A DNA stretch of 23,080 bases from an uncultured Clostridium sp. (GCF_900547735.1 NZ_URHZ01000084.1:1-23080), one strand, 5' to 3'. Shown: positions 7,475-15,326, counted from the first letter of the stretch. The notes: generated by a model from the letters alone, not told the origin. Made by a program: numbers and translations.

Positions 7475-8320
7475 ATGAAATATCTCGGATACTATAACGG
7501 AACTTACGGACCGCTGGAAGAAATGAAAGTCCCAATGAATGACCGCGCCTGCTACTTCGGTGACGGGGTATACGAAGCCACTCTGGCCAGAAACGGTAAA
7601 ATCTTTGCCCTGGAGGAGCATCTGGATCGTTTTTACAACAGCGCAGGCCTGCTCCGCATGGAGGTTCCCTATACAAGGGAGGAACTGACGGAAATCCTCA
7701 CCTCTCTTTTGAAAGAGATGGATGATCCGGAAATTTTCGTATACTGGCAGCTTACAAGAGGGACAGCCATCCGGATTCATTCCTTCCCCGAAGCTCCCGT
7801 TAAGCCGAACCTCTGGATCACGATGAAACCCGGTGCGCCTGCCTCTCCTTCGAAGACCATGAAGCTCATCACAGAGGAGGATACAAGGTTCCTTCACTGC
7901 AATATCAAGACCCTGAACCTGATTCCCAATGTCATGGCTTACCAGAAAGCGCATGAGGCCGGCTGTGACGAATGTGTCTTCCACCGCGGCGATATTGTCA
8001 CCGAATGCAGTTCCTGCAACATTTCCATCCTGAAGGACGGCGTATTCATCACCCATCCGACCGACCATTACATCCTTCCCGGCATCTCCAGGATGCATCT
8101 GATCCAGCAGTGTAAAAAGCTGGGAATACCGGTAGATGAGCGTCCCTTCACCGTAAAAGAGCTTATGGAGGCCGACGAGGTTATCGTTTCCAGTTCTTCC
8201 AGACTTGGCCTCATTGCCAGCGAGATCGACGGACAGCCCGTCGGAGGTAAAGCGACCGAGCTTTGGAAAAAAGTGCAGTCCTCCTATTTTGAGCGTTTTG
8301 ACGAGGCAACCGCTCTGTAA
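7475..8320 (+). CDS. dat: D-amino-acid (D-alanine) aminotransferase, class IV PLP enzyme
   Basis: The enzyme interconverts D-alanine and D-glutamate with their 2-oxo acids, supplying D-glutamate for peptidoglycan. At 281 residues it matches the Bacillus D-AAT length. The PLP lysine is Lys145 in CNIKTLNLIPNVMA, Glu177 sits in VTECSSCN, and the RGTAIRIHSFP segment (95-105) carries the arginine and histidine that hold the substrate carboxylate in D-specific enzymes. That segment separates it from branched-chain aminotransferase and ADC lyase. The ATG at 7475 follows a full AGGAGGT; an in-frame extension to 7397 overlaps the promoter and is rejected. Monocistronic. Confidence 0.93.
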   Translation: MKYLGYYNGTYGPLEEMKVPMNDRACYFGDGVYEATLARNGKIFALEEHLDRFYNSAGLLRMEVPYTREELTEILTSLLKEMDDPEIFVYWQLTRGTAIRIHSFPEAPVKPNLWITMKPGAPASPSKTMKLITEEDTRFLHCNIKTLNLIPNVMAYQKAHEAGCDECVFHRGDIVTECSSCNISILKDGVFITHPTDHYILPGISRMHLIQQCKKLGIPVDERPFTVKELMEADEVIVSSSSRLGLIASEIDGQPVGGKATELWKKVQSSYFERFDEATAL

Positions 8321-8343
8321 CAGTAAAAAGCGCGCCCGTAACC

Positions 8344-8417
8344 GAAAGACGGCGGCAGCCGGCTCGGATTCCATAGGAAAGTGACTTGGAATTCCGGTCC
8401 GGCTGCCGCCGTCTTTC
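8344..8417. terminator. Large hairpin between convergent dat and mrp genes
   Basis: A perfect 19-bp outer stem (8344-8362 with 8399-8417, beginning GAAAGACGGCGGCAGCC) is followed by an inner stem CGGATTCCA / TGGAATTCCG with one bulge and a 13-nt loop. It sits between the stops of dat (8320) and the mrp-type gene (8429), so it can act on both transcripts. Neither side has a proper T-run, so it may be a 3'-end stabiliser or a mobile palindrome as well as a terminator. Confidence 0.65.
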
Positions 8418-8428
8418 AATTGTTTATT

Positions 8429-9256
8429 CTACGCATTCTCTATTACATCCGCCGCCTTTTCAAGCCACGGCGTCTTAATATACTCAACAACTCCCTGGTC
8501 AACGCTGTTTGCAATCTGCGGGTCGATCGGGATCTGGGCCAGAACCGGGATGCCGTACTCTTTGGCCGTCTCCTCAATATGGCTCTCACCAAACACGGAA
8601 ATTCTCTTTCCGCAGTCGGGACATTCCAGATAACTCATGTTTTCCACCAGTCCCAAAATCGGAATATCCATCTTTTTCGCCATGTTAACCGCTTTCGCTA
8701 CAATCATGGAAACCAGTTCCTGCGGTGACGTCACAATGATGATTCCTGCAAGAGGAAGTGACTGGAATACGGTCAGCGGAACATCTCCCGTTCCCGGAGG
8801 CATATCGACAAACATATAATCAATATCCTTCCAAAGCGCTTCGCCCCAGAACTGTTTAATCACGCCTCCCACAATCGGGCCTCTCCAGATAACCGGATCC
8901 GTCTCATGTTCCAGGATCATATTTGCAGACAGGATCTCAACGCCCGTTGCACTCACGCCCGGCAGCATCAGGCTGTCTTCCGTCACCTTTACCATTTCAT
9001 GGAGGCCGAAGGCCTTGGGGATGGAGGGACCTGTTATATCAGCATCCAGAATGGCCGTACGATAATTTCTGGCTCTCATCTTGCATGCCATCAGGGATGT
9101 TACAAGTGACTTGCCTACTCCGCCTTTACCACTGACTACGCCTATGACTTTTTTAACGGTGCTTTGTGGATTTAACGGCTCTAAAAAGCTCTCCGCCGAC
9201 CGGCTTTCACAATTTTCGCTGCAGCTGCTGCAGTTATGGTTACAATTCTCGCTCAT
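8429..9256 (-). CDS. mrp: Mrp/NBP35-family iron-sulfur carrier P-loop ATPase
   Basis: The 275-residue protein is a ParA/MinD-like ATPase of the Mrp/ApbC/Nbp35 group that binds and hands over Fe-S clusters in the cytosol. It has a deviant Walker A GKGGVGKS (43-50), the switch motif LDADITGPSIPK (70-81), Walker B VDMPPGTGD (150-158), and the C-terminal CPDC (212-215), the bridging-cluster CxxC. The N-terminus adds a four-cysteine group at positions 5, 9, 12 and 16. This resembles the extra ferredoxin-like cluster of eukaryotic Nbp35 and is seen in some anaerobe Mrp proteins. The start follows AAGGAGAT. No isc/suf genes are adjacent. Confidence 0.92.
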   Translation of the reverse strand: MSENCNHNCSSCSENCESRSAESFLEPLNPQSTVKKVIGVVSGKGGVGKSLVTSLMACKMRARNYRTAILDADITGPSIPKAFGLHEMVKVTEDSLMLPGVSATGVEILSANMILEHETDPVIWRGPIVGGVIKQFWGEALWKDIDYMFVDMPPGTGDVPLTVFQSLPLAGIIIVTSPQELVSMIVAKAVNMAKKMDIPILGLVENMSYLECPDCGKRISVFGESHIEETAKEYGIPVLAQIPIDPQIANSVDQGVVEYIKTPWLEKAADVIENA

Positions 9257-9359
9257 TGCCTTATCTCCTTACCTGATAATTTTTATAATAATTCTTCGGG
9301 AATTCTCTCCCGGGCAGATAAAAGGCACGCCCAGTTTTGAGTTTTCCCAATGCCTGACT

Positions 9360-9365
9360 ATTATA
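9360..9365 (-). promoter_or_regulatory. Possible -10 element for the mrp-type gene
   Basis: A consensus TATAAT on the minus strand about 105 bp upstream of the start. I find no good -35 at 16-18 bp (an AAGACA lies about 20 bp away), so this is weak. The rest of 9257-9585 holds only this element and the folT 3' hairpin; no gene is seen. Confidence 0.3.
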
Positions 9366-9513
9366 TTAGCACATTCTTTTATTTTTGTCTTGTTCTATTC
9401 AGTGAGCAGAAATTTCATCGGTTCCCCGGGCAGCATCCCCCCTTATGGCGGCAGAACGGCGTGAACTTGATCCCGCTTCGTACAATGCCGCCCGGAACAA
9501 TCATGGATCGGAT

Positions 9514-9553
9514 ACTGCCGGCAGACTTCCAACGTGAGAAGTTTGCCGGCAGT
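9514..9553 (-). terminator. Hairpin 3' of folT
   Basis: A 16-bp stem with one G-U pair (ACTGCCGGCARACTTC arms at 9514-9529 and 9538-9553) and an 8-nt loop, 32 bp after the folT stop. No T-run follows on the minus strand, so it could be a non-canonical terminator or a stability element. Confidence 0.5.
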
Positions 9554-9585
9554 GCCGTTTCATCTGTTGCTGATATTTCCTGTTC

Positions 9586-10161
9586 TCAGGCTCTTGCACC
9601 CGGCAGCTTGAACTGCCTGATTGCCTTCACGATTCCCGCTTCTTCCATCTTTTTTGCTATCAGGTAGAAGATAGCCGTGTCGATCGGCCACATAATAATA
9701 TTCTTTACAAAACGCATCGGAATCAGCGCCAGAATCCCCTTGCCCGACATCATGCTGAGCCATACCGTGTTAAGAAACACGTTGCAGACCATGATTACGA
9801 TAAAATGGACGGCCAGGGTTCTCTTAAACGTAAGCGGCCTCTGGTACAGAAACGTTCCGTAGATAATTCCGGCAAGGATTGCATTTAACGTAAAGCCGGG
9901 AAAAAACGCGCCTGTCGGTTTAATAATATATTTAATCAAATCCAGGACACCGCCGTAAAATCCGCCCACTACCGGTCCGAACATGAAATATACAAACTGG
10001 TTGACTACGGCACCGAATCCGATTTTCAGATACGGGCCGGCCTCGATTGTAAAATATCCGAGCACTACGGCGACGGCCATGAACATGGCGGCAGTCGTGA
10101 TTGTCCTGACCTTTTTAAGCTCACGGTAGGAATCACGGTAAACAGTTACAAATTTCTTCAT
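9586..10161 (-). CDS. folT: Folate-specific ECF transporter S component (FolT-type)
   Basis: The 191-residue membrane protein has about six predicted helices and the pattern of the folate S-component family: ITTAAMFMAVAVVLG near 21-35, KIGFGAVVNQF (46-56), a glycine-rich GPVVGGFYGG segment, and NTVWLS (131-136) followed by PMRFVKNIIMWPID (148-161), whose Arg and Lys are conserved in FolT. It would bind folates and dock onto a shared EcfA/EcfA'/EcfT module, which is not encoded here. The assignment is strongly supported by the tetrahydrofolate riboswitch directly upstream. The start follows AAGGAGG. It has its own promoter in the end of the PAP2 gene. Confidence 0.9.
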   Translation of the reverse strand: MKKFVTVYRDSYRELKKVRTITTAAMFMAVAVVLGYFTIEAGPYLKIGFGAVVNQFVYFMFGPVVGGFYGGVLDLIKYIIKPTGAFFPGFTLNAILAGIIYGTFLYQRPLTFKRTLAVHFIVIMVCNVFLNTVWLSMMSGKGILALIPMRFVKNIIMWPIDTAIFYLIAKKMEEAGIVKAIRQFKLPGARA

Positions 10162-10166
10162 AAAAA

Positions 10167-10208
10167 ATACCTCCTTTTGCAGAACTCTCGGTCCACATCA
10201 GGAGATAT
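10167..10208 (-). promoter_or_regulatory. Shine-Dalgarno-sequestering helix of folT
   Basis: On the minus strand ATATCTCCT (10200-10208) is complementary, with one G-U pair, to AGGAGGTAT (10167-10175), which is the folT ribosome-binding site. The helix has 9 bp and a 24-nt loop. It lies between the riboswitch aptamer and the start codon, so it is a plausible translational expression platform. Confidence 0.5.
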
Positions 10209-10220
10209 ATGATATCAGCG

Positions 10221-10320
10221 ATGCAGCGGGATGCGGGATACAGGCCGCGGGGAAATCCCCTTCGTCCGGATGTCAACTCCCTGTTCATCCGACACTTGAC
10301 GCCTGCATACCTACTCTGCG
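10221..10320 (-). ncRNA. Tetrahydrofolate (THF) riboswitch upstream of folT
   Basis: The minus strand carries the landmarks I know for the folT-linked THF aptamer: GCAGAGTAGGTA at the 5' side, GCGTCAAGTG, GGATGAACAGGGAGTTG, GGACGAAGGG, and CATCCCGCTGC at the 3' side (10223-10233). P1 is GCAG (10316-10319) with CTGC (10223-10226); a P2 helix joins GGTATGCAGGC with GCCTGTATCC; P3 joins GTCGGATG (10286-10293) with CATCCGGAC (10264-10272). The position directly upstream of a FolT-like gene agrees. Reduced folates would be expected to lower folT expression, probably through the ribosome-site helix at 10167-10208. Confidence 0.9.
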
Positions 10321-10331
10321 TTCTTATTTTT

Positions 10332-10871
10332 TTATAGCCTCAGTATATCATTTAAATCATACTTTTCAATAGTTCTGTGAATAAACCATCCAATAAAAAT
10401 TCCCAGGGCCATTCCGCTTAACACATCCGTCGGAAAATGCACGAAGAGATACAATCTGGAAAGTGCAATAAGCGACGCCAGAATGAGCAGTGGAATCCCC
10501 CATTTCCGGTTGTAAAGAAAGACGCTGACCGCCGCTTCAAAAGAGGCCAGGGTATGTCCGGAGGGAAAGGAAAAATCCTTCGGATTGTGTATCAGCAGTT
10601 GAACGCTCTCATCAATCCAGCATGGCCGGTCGCGCATCACAATGTTTTTTATGAACACATTGCCGATTAATCCCCCTGCTGCCAATGACAGTAAAACCGC
10701 CAGCCCTACCTTCCTCGTCTTCCTGATGCAGAAAAGCACTACTCCCAGGAGGATAAAAAACCATCCCTTATCACCGAGTGATGTAACGGCCGTCATAAAA
10801 CGGTCCAGAAACGGCGTATGAAGCTCCTGTAAAAAGTAAAGAATTGAAAACTCCAGTTCCAAAAAGGCCAT
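10332..10871 (-). CDS. PAP2-family membrane phosphatase
   Basis: The 179-residue integral membrane protein has the three-part PAP2 signature: KNIVMRDRP (75-83), PSGH (103-106) and SRLYLFVHFPTD (138-149), with the nucleophile His in the last block and the acid His in PSGH. About five to six helices are predicted. Candidates are phosphatidic acid, phosphatidylglycerol-phosphate or undecaprenyl pyrophosphate phosphatase; the sequence does not decide between them. The start lies 3 bp after the thioesterase stop and its ribosome site GAGGAA is inside the end of that gene, so the two are coupled. Its last codons contain the folT promoter. Confidence 0.92.
   Translation of the reverse strand: MAFLELEFSILYFLQELHTPFLDRFMTAVTSLGDKGWFFILLGVVLFCIRKTRKVGLAVLLSLAAGGLIGNVFIKNIVMRDRPCWIDESVQLLIHNPKDFSFPSGHTLASFEAAVSVFLYNRKWGIPLLILASLIALSRLYLFVHFPTDVLSGMALGIFIGWFIHRTIEKYDLNDILRL
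10342..10369 (-). promoter_or_regulatory. folT promoter inside the 3' end of the PAP2 gene
   Basis: Minus strand TTGAAA (10364-10369), a 16-bp spacer and TATACT (10342-10347). The -10 ends only 8 bp before the PAP2 stop codon, and the start site would fall at about 10335, some 15 nt before the riboswitch aptamer. This position lets folT be transcribed independently with the whole aptamer in its leader. Confidence 0.65.
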
Positions 10872-10874
10872 AAA

Positions 10875-11309
10875 TTACGTTTCCTCTGCCTGGGCGTCCG
10901 TATACTCCCGGAATGCCTTGTCCATCTCAATGTAGTTGCGTTTCAGTGAAACGGGTTTTCCGTCCCTCGTCAGGAAACAGTGGCGGCTTTCCCCCACGCA
11001 GCGCACCTGCGCCGTTTCTTTATCGATAACCGTATACTCCAATGCCATACGGATCCCGTTGTACTCCTTCAGGCTGGTCAATACCTGGACGGTTTCCCCG
11101 AAGCGTGACATGCTCTTATAGTCACAGCGGACGGCCAGAACCGGGCATATAATTCCCTGTTTCTCCATCATGTCGTAGCCCATGCCCATCTGTTCCATGA
11201 TATCGATTCTCGCCTCTTCAAACCAGTGAAGATAATTGGCGTGGTGGATAATTCCCATCTGATCCGTTTCGTAATACTGTGTTTTATGTTCGTAAACATC
11301 GAATTTCAT
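10875..11309 (-). CDS. Acyl-CoA thioesterase, hot-dog fold (YbgC/4-HBT type)
   Basis: The 144-residue protein carries the 4-hydroxybenzoyl-CoA thioesterase signature YYETDQMGIIHHANYLHWFE (12-31), with Asp16 in the place of the catalytic aspartate. It would hydrolyse a short or aromatic acyl-CoA in the cytosol; the substrate is not defined. The ATG at 11309 follows AAGGAG at nine bases, and an in-frame extension to 11369 runs through the promoter and the HPr terminator, so it is excluded. First gene of a unit with the PAP2 phosphatase gene, with folT further downstream. Confidence 0.88.
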   Translation of the reverse strand: MKFDVYEHKTQYYETDQMGIIHHANYLHWFEEARIDIMEQMGMGYDMMEKQGIICPVLAVRCDYKSMSRFGETVQVLTSLKEYNGIRMALEYTVIDKETAQVRCVGESRHCFLTRDGKPVSLKRNYIEMDKAFREYTDAQAEET

Positions 11310-11333
11310 AATATAATTCTCCTTTCTCCTTTG

Positions 11334-11362
11334 ATTATAGCGCAAAAGAGAGTATCGCCCAA
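11334..11362 (-). promoter_or_regulatory. Promoter of the thioesterase-PAP2 unit
   Basis: A consensus TATAAT (minus strand, 11334-11339) lies 17 bp after TTGGGC (11357-11362). The -35 region lies within the HPr terminator hairpin, so terminator and promoter overlap. The leader is only about 20 nt. Confidence 0.5.
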
Positions 11363-11377
11363 TGTGCAATACTCTCT
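11343..11377 (-). terminator. Terminator of the HPr gene
   Basis: Minus strand AGAGAGTATTGC / GCGATACTCTCT, a 12-bp stem with one G-U pair and a 7-nt loop, followed by TTTTGC. It begins 25 bp after the HPr stop. Confidence 0.65.
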
Positions 11378-11402
11378 GCGGATCTCTTACTGTTCTCAGT
11401 CA

Positions 11403-11666
11403 CTATTCGCCGAGTCCGGTCTCAATTGCCTCGGAAATCGTCTTTAAAGCTTCTTCCTCATCCGGACCTTCACAGATGAGAGTAATCTCTGTACCGCACT
11501 TAATTCCTGCCGCCATAACATTTAAAACACTCTTTGCAGTAATTTTCTTCTCTCCGCATTCGATTGTTGTGTCACTCTTGAACTTCATTGTCGTCTGGGA
11601 TAAGATACCTGCCGGTCTTAAGTGGAGACCTGATGGATTCATGATTGTTAATTTTTTAGATAACAT
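11403..11666 (-). CDS. ptsH: HPr-family phosphocarrier protein
   Basis: The 87-residue protein has the HPr hallmarks at the standard positions: His15 in GLHLRPA, phosphorylated by enzyme I, and Ser46 in AKSVLNVMAAG, the HPrK/P target used in Firmicute carbon catabolite repression. Since both sites are kept, it is HPr rather than Crh, which lacks His15. It is transcribed alone, from a near-consensus promoter to its own hairpin terminator. There is no adjacent ptsI, unlike the ptsHI operons of many Firmicutes. It may be the general HPr or a paralogue; the window cannot tell. Cytosolic. Confidence 0.93.
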   Translation of the reverse strand: MLSKKLTIMNPSGLHLRPAGILSQTTMKFKSDTTIECGEKKITAKSVLNVMAAGIKCGTEITLICEGPDEEEALKTISEAIETGLGE

Positions 11667-11736
11667 ATTTTCTTCTCCTTCACTATTATTGTCTTTATTT
11701 ATAGTGCTTTACGTTCTTTTATCTGAGTTTATATAA

Positions 11737-11765
11737 ATTCTAGTATAAGTTGTATTGACTGTCAA
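11737..11765 (-). promoter_or_regulatory. Strong promoter of the HPr gene
   Basis: A perfect TTGACA (11760-11765), a 17-bp spacer and TAGAAT (11737-11742) on the minus strand. The leader is about 65 nt and ends in AAGGAGA before the ATG. It is among the best sigma-A matches in the window, which fits an abundant protein. Confidence 0.75.
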
Positions 11766-11834
11766 GTGCCATCACTGCTTTTTATGTGATAAACGGTGAC
11801 CGACAGTCCCTCCCTAACGGCACGGCCAATCATA

Positions 11835-12689
11835 TCAGCGGATTAGCTTGTCCTCCATGATGGCAGTCTCATGCCTCCTTACACTCTCCGTCGCACCCCT
11901 GATGCTGACAGATAAAAGAAGATAAAGTATCTCTATTACCATTGTTGCCGGAACTCTGGAAAAGAGGAAATCCTCTCTCAGCAGTTTCTCCCTTGTTGCC
12001 GTCGTGATATGATAGCCTGAAAGCTTGGCCACAGGTGAATCGGGACTGTTTGTAATGGAAATAATCGTAACCCCGTTCCCCGCAGCTCCTTCAAGTAACC
12101 TGATAAGTCTCCTGGATACCCCCGAATTGGAAATCGCAATAATGACGTCCTTCTTTCCGAGGTTAAAGGCGTAGGCTGTCTGTGTTTCAAGTACCGTGCC
12201 CGTCACGGACGGTATGCCCAGCTGGTTGAACTTAAAAGCCGCATCCATCGCCACCGGGATGGTATTGCCCACAGCCACAAACTGAACCGTTCCCGCTTTC
12301 TGTATTACCTCCAGAATCCGATCCAGATTCTCAGGCTCCATCATTGCCACCGTCTGTTTCAGCTCCTCCGTCTTATTCGCCAGGATATTCTGAAGCGACT
12401 GTCCGATATCCCTGCGGCTGATGTCGTTGCCGACCGCTCCCTGGGATTCTTCCGCCAGTTCCCCGGCCAGTGTCATTTTAAGCTGATGAAATCCCTTGAA
12501 ACCGCATCTTCTGCAAAAACGCGACACGGATGCATCGCTGGCCCCGCTGGCCCGGGCCAGCTCGGCAACGGTCATATCCACGACTTCGCGCCTGCGTTCC
12601 ATGATGCAGTTTGCAATTTTCTTTTCAGAATCAAAAAACGAATCATAGGAGGAACAAATCACGCCGATTACACTCTTCGCCTCGTCCAT
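11835..12689 (-). CDS. MurR/RpiR-family transcriptional regulator (HTH plus SIS domain)
   Basis: The 284-residue protein has an N-terminal helix-turn-helix of the RpiR type (residues about 1-77, with VAELARASGASDASVSRFCR) and a C-terminal sugar-isomerase (SIS) domain (about 120-255, with FVAVGNTIPVAMDAAFKFNQ and IAISNSGVSRRLI). SIS domains bind phosphosugars, so it probably senses a sugar phosphate and controls a sugar catabolic operon. No such operon is adjacent; the nearest gene downstream is HPr, which has its own promoter. The start follows AGAGGAA and a promoter at 12734-12762. Confidence 0.9.
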   Translation of the reverse strand: MDEAKSVIGVICSSYDSFFDSEKKIANCIMERRREVVDMTVAELARASGASDASVSRFCRRCGFKGFHQLKMTLAGELAEESQGAVGNDISRRDIGQSLQNILANKTEELKQTVAMMEPENLDRILEVIQKAGTVQFVAVGNTIPVAMDAAFKFNQLGIPSVTGTVLETQTAYAFNLGKKDVIIAISNSGVSRRLIRLLEGAAGNGVTIISITNSPDSPVAKLSGYHITTATREKLLREDFLFSRVPATMVIEILYLLLSVSIRGATESVRRHETAIMEDKLIR

Positions 12690-12733
12690 ATTTCACCATT
12701 CCTCTTATACATGTAATTTTATTTCATGACGTG

Positions 12734-12762
12734 ATTATATCACAGCATATCGAGATTTACAA
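12734..12762 (-). promoter_or_regulatory. Promoter of the RpiR-type regulator
   Basis: Minus strand TTGTAA (12757-12762), a 17-bp spacer and consensus TATAAT (12734-12739). Confidence 0.65.
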
Positions 12763-12800
12763 TGGTATTTTCGTGTAAATGACATAGATTTATCAATTTA

Positions 12801-12840
12801 TTGTTACTGTTCGCACCGCATTGCGCTGTGAACAATAGCA
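12801..12840. repeat. Palindromic hairpin repeat, copy 1 (3' of metH)
   Basis: TTGTTACTGTTCGCA pairs with TGTGAACAATAGCAA (15 positions: one mismatch and two G-T pairs) around the loop CCGCATTGCG. A nearly identical sequence occurs at 21273-21310, so this is a dispersed element. Here it starts 6 bp after the metH stop and could also end that transcript, though no T-run follows. Confidence 0.65.
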
Positions 12841-12845
12841 ATTTA

Positions 12846-15323
12846 TTAACCGATAATTTTCCTGGCGTATGAGACCGATGCCATCGCATCGCTGCAGTAC
12901 GCATCCGCACCGATCATTTCCGCATAATCCGGCGTCAGGACGGCGCCTCCCACCATCACTTTCACCCAGGGGGCCTTTTCTTTCAGTTCTGCGATCGTCC
13001 TCTGCATCGCCGGCACCGTCGTCGTCATAAGGGCGCTGAGTCCCACAAGAGGCACGCGCTTTTCCTCCGCCTCCCGGACAATCCTTTCCGGCGGCACATC
13101 CTTTCCCAGATCAATTACTTCATAGCCGTAATTTTCAAGAAGCACTCTGACAATATTCTTTCCAATATCGTGAATATCGCCCTTCACCGTGGCCAGAATG
13201 ATTTTCCCTTTTTTCTCGCCGGTACGGCCCGTTTCGTCGAGCTTCTCCCGAATCACATCAAAAGCCGCTTTGGCCGCCTCCGCGCTCATCAGAAGCTGGG
13301 GGAGGAACACCGTTCCCGCCTCATATCCCTTCCCCACGCGGTCGAGGGCCGGAATCATGCAGGTATCGATGACGTCTAATGGTTCTTTCTCGCTGAGCAG
13401 CTCTCCCGCCGCCCTGGCAGCCTGTTCCTTAAGACCCTTTAAGACACTGAGGAACAGGCGGGCTTCACCGCTTTCACCAGAAAGTACGCCGCCCGGAGTC
13501 TCTGAAGTGTCAGAGGGCCCGGTAATCTCAGGCGACTCCGGAGACTTAGGATACATGTCTCCTGACATCAGTCCTGCCCCTGCCGCCGAGGGCTGCCCGG
13601 CATACCTGTAAGCGGCAATATAACCGGCACAGTTCTCATCCAGGGCTGCCAGCGCGCGGAAGCTGTGGTAGGAACACATCATCGGCTCGGAACCGGGATT
13701 GATAATCGCCGCATTCAGGCCGCTGTAAAGAGCCATTGTAAAGAAATTGGCATTGATGTTCTCCCTCACCGGAAGTCCGAAAGAAATATTGGAGACGCCC
13801 AGTATCGTCTTTCCTCCCAGTTCGTCCCGAATCCGCCTCACGGTCTCTAGCGTGGTCAGGGCGCCAAGCGGGTCGGAGCTGACGGTCATACAGAGGGCGT
13901 CTATCAAAATATCTTTTTTCCCGATCCCGTATTTCTCCGCTTCCCGGTAGATTTTTTTGGCTATCCCAATCCGTCCTTCGGACGTCCCGGGAATTCCCTC
14001 CTCGTCCAGTGTCAGTGCGACTACGACACCGCCATAGCGCTTCACAAGCGGAAAAACGGCATCCATCATCTCCTGTTTTCCATTGACGGAATTGACCATA
14101 ATCTTTCCGTTGTAAATCCGCATGGCGCGGGCCATCGCCTCCGTATTCGTGGTGTCTATCTGAAGCGGCAGCTCTGTGATTCCCTGAAGCTCCCGCACCG
14201 CCAGAGCCATAATCTCCGGTTCATCTATCTCAGGCAGTCCCACATTGATATCCAGGACATGGGCTCCGCTTTCCTGCTGCGCAATCCCTTCCTCCAGGAT
14301 AAACTCCATGTTTTTTTCCATCAGGGCCTGTTTATATTTTGCCTTGCCCGTCGGATTGATACGCTCGCCGATAATCACGGGATCGGCGCCAAACTCCACC
14401 GCCGAGGCATAAGAGGTGGCAACCGTAAACTGCTTTTCCTCCGGAAGTCTCTGTTCTCTTCCCGTCCGCAGGCGGTCCAGCCGTTTTATATGCTCCGGCG
14501 TGGTCCCACAGCAGCCGCCTGCCACGTTAACCCCCAGATCCAGTATCTCCTTCATTGCCGTCTCAAATTCATCGGGTCCTATGTCGTAAACGGTTCTTCC
14601 GCCTTCGCTTCTCGGAAGGCCTGCGTTGGGGTTGACTATCACGGGAACCGAGGCATATTTTAAAAATTCGGCTGCCAGAGGTTTCATCTGGACGGGTCCA
14701 AGGCCGCAGTTCATTCCGATTGCATCCACTCTCAGGCCTTCCAGCATTCCAATGACTGCTTTCGGGGTGCCGCCCGTCAGCATTTTCCCTTTTTCATCGA
14801 AGATTACCGTTGCAAAGACCGGGAGCGCGCTGTTTTCCCTGGCAGCAAGCACAGCCGCCTTTAATTCATAGGTGTCGCTCATCGTCTCGATCAGAATCAG
14901 ATCGGCCCCCTGTGACGCCCCAATTTCCACAACCTCACGGTAAACGGAGACGGCCTCCTCAAAATCGAGCTGGCCCATGGGTTTTAGAAGTTTTCCAGTA
15001 GGGCCGAGATCCAGGGCAATATATCCCCTTCCGGCCTCCTCAACCGCCCGCTTTGCATTATCCATGGCCGCGGTGACGATTTCCTTCAGGCCGTATTCGG
15101 AACTGCTGCTATATTTAAAACGGTTGGCTCCGAAAGTGTTCGTTTTGATAATATCACATCCTGCTTCCAGATAGTCCCTGTGAAGCTTCATCATGAAATC
15201 GGGGCGGATGATATTCCATGTTTCCGGAAGTTCTCCCGGTTTCAGGCCTGCCTCCTGCAAAAGACTGCCGGTGCCTCCGTCAAACAGCAGTATTTTAGTT
15301 TTTAATTCTTCCAGTACCTTCAT
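12846..15323 (-). CDS. metH: Cobalamin-dependent methionine synthase (MetH) without its activation domain
   Basis: The 825-residue protein transfers the methyl group of methyl-tetrahydrofolate to homocysteine through cobalamin. Domains in order: homocysteine S-methyltransferase (about 1-290; zinc ligands Cys206 in GMNCG and Cys271/Cys272 in GGCCGT), pterin-binding domain (about 305-570; GERINPTGK, LDINVG, QIDTTN), a Pro/Ser/Gly-rich linker (about 577-620), B12 cap (about 622-700), and Rossmann B12 domain (about 705-825) with DIHDIG (716-721), where His718 is the cobalt ligand. E. coli MetH has about 1,227 residues; the missing C-terminal AdoMet-binding activation domain is encoded by the gene just upstream. 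No cobalamin or SAM riboswitch is seen. Confidence 0.93.
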   Translation of the reverse strand: MKVLEELKTKILLFDGGTGSLLQEAGLKPGELPETWNIIRPDFMMKLHRDYLEAGCDIIKTNTFGANRFKYSSSSEYGLKEIVTAAMDNAKRAVEEAGRGYIALDLGPTGKLLKPMGQLDFEEAVSVYREVVEIGASQGADLILIETMSDTYELKAAVLAARENSALPVFATVIFDEKGKMLTGGTPKAVIGMLEGLRVDAIGMNCGLGPVQMKPLAAEFLKYASVPVIVNPNAGLPRSEGGRTVYDIGPDEFETAMKEILDLGVNVAGGCCGTTPEHIKRLDRLRTGREQRLPEEKQFTVATSYASAVEFGADPVIIGERINPTGKAKYKQALMEKNMEFILEEGIAQQESGAHVLDINVGLPEIDEPEIMALAVRELQGITELPLQIDTTNTEAMARAMRIYNGKIMVNSVNGKQEMMDAVFPLVKRYGGVVVALTLDEEGIPGTSEGRIGIAKKIYREAEKYGIGKKDILIDALCMTVSSDPLGALTTLETVRRIRDELGGKTILGVSNISFGLPVRENINANFFTMALYSGLNAAIINPGSEPMMCSYHSFRALAALDENCAGYIAAYRYAGQPSAAGAGLMSGDMYPKSPESPEITGPSDTSETPGGVLSGESGEARLFLSVLKGLKEQAARAAGELLSEKEPLDVIDTCMIPALDRVGKGYEAGTVFLPQLLMSAEAAKAAFDVIREKLDETGRTGEKKGKIILATVKGDIHDIGKNIVRVLLENYGYEVIDLGKDVPPERIVREAEEKRVPLVGLSALMTTTVPAMQRTIAELKEKAPWVKVMVGGAVLTPDYAEMIGADAYCSDAMASVSYARKIIG

Positions 15324-15326
15324 TTC

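Noticed and set aside
7457..8419. A 320-residue open frame antisense to dat
   Set aside because: Lies wholly opposite a clear PLP enzyme, has no family resemblance and no ribosome site; it is a by-product of codon bias.
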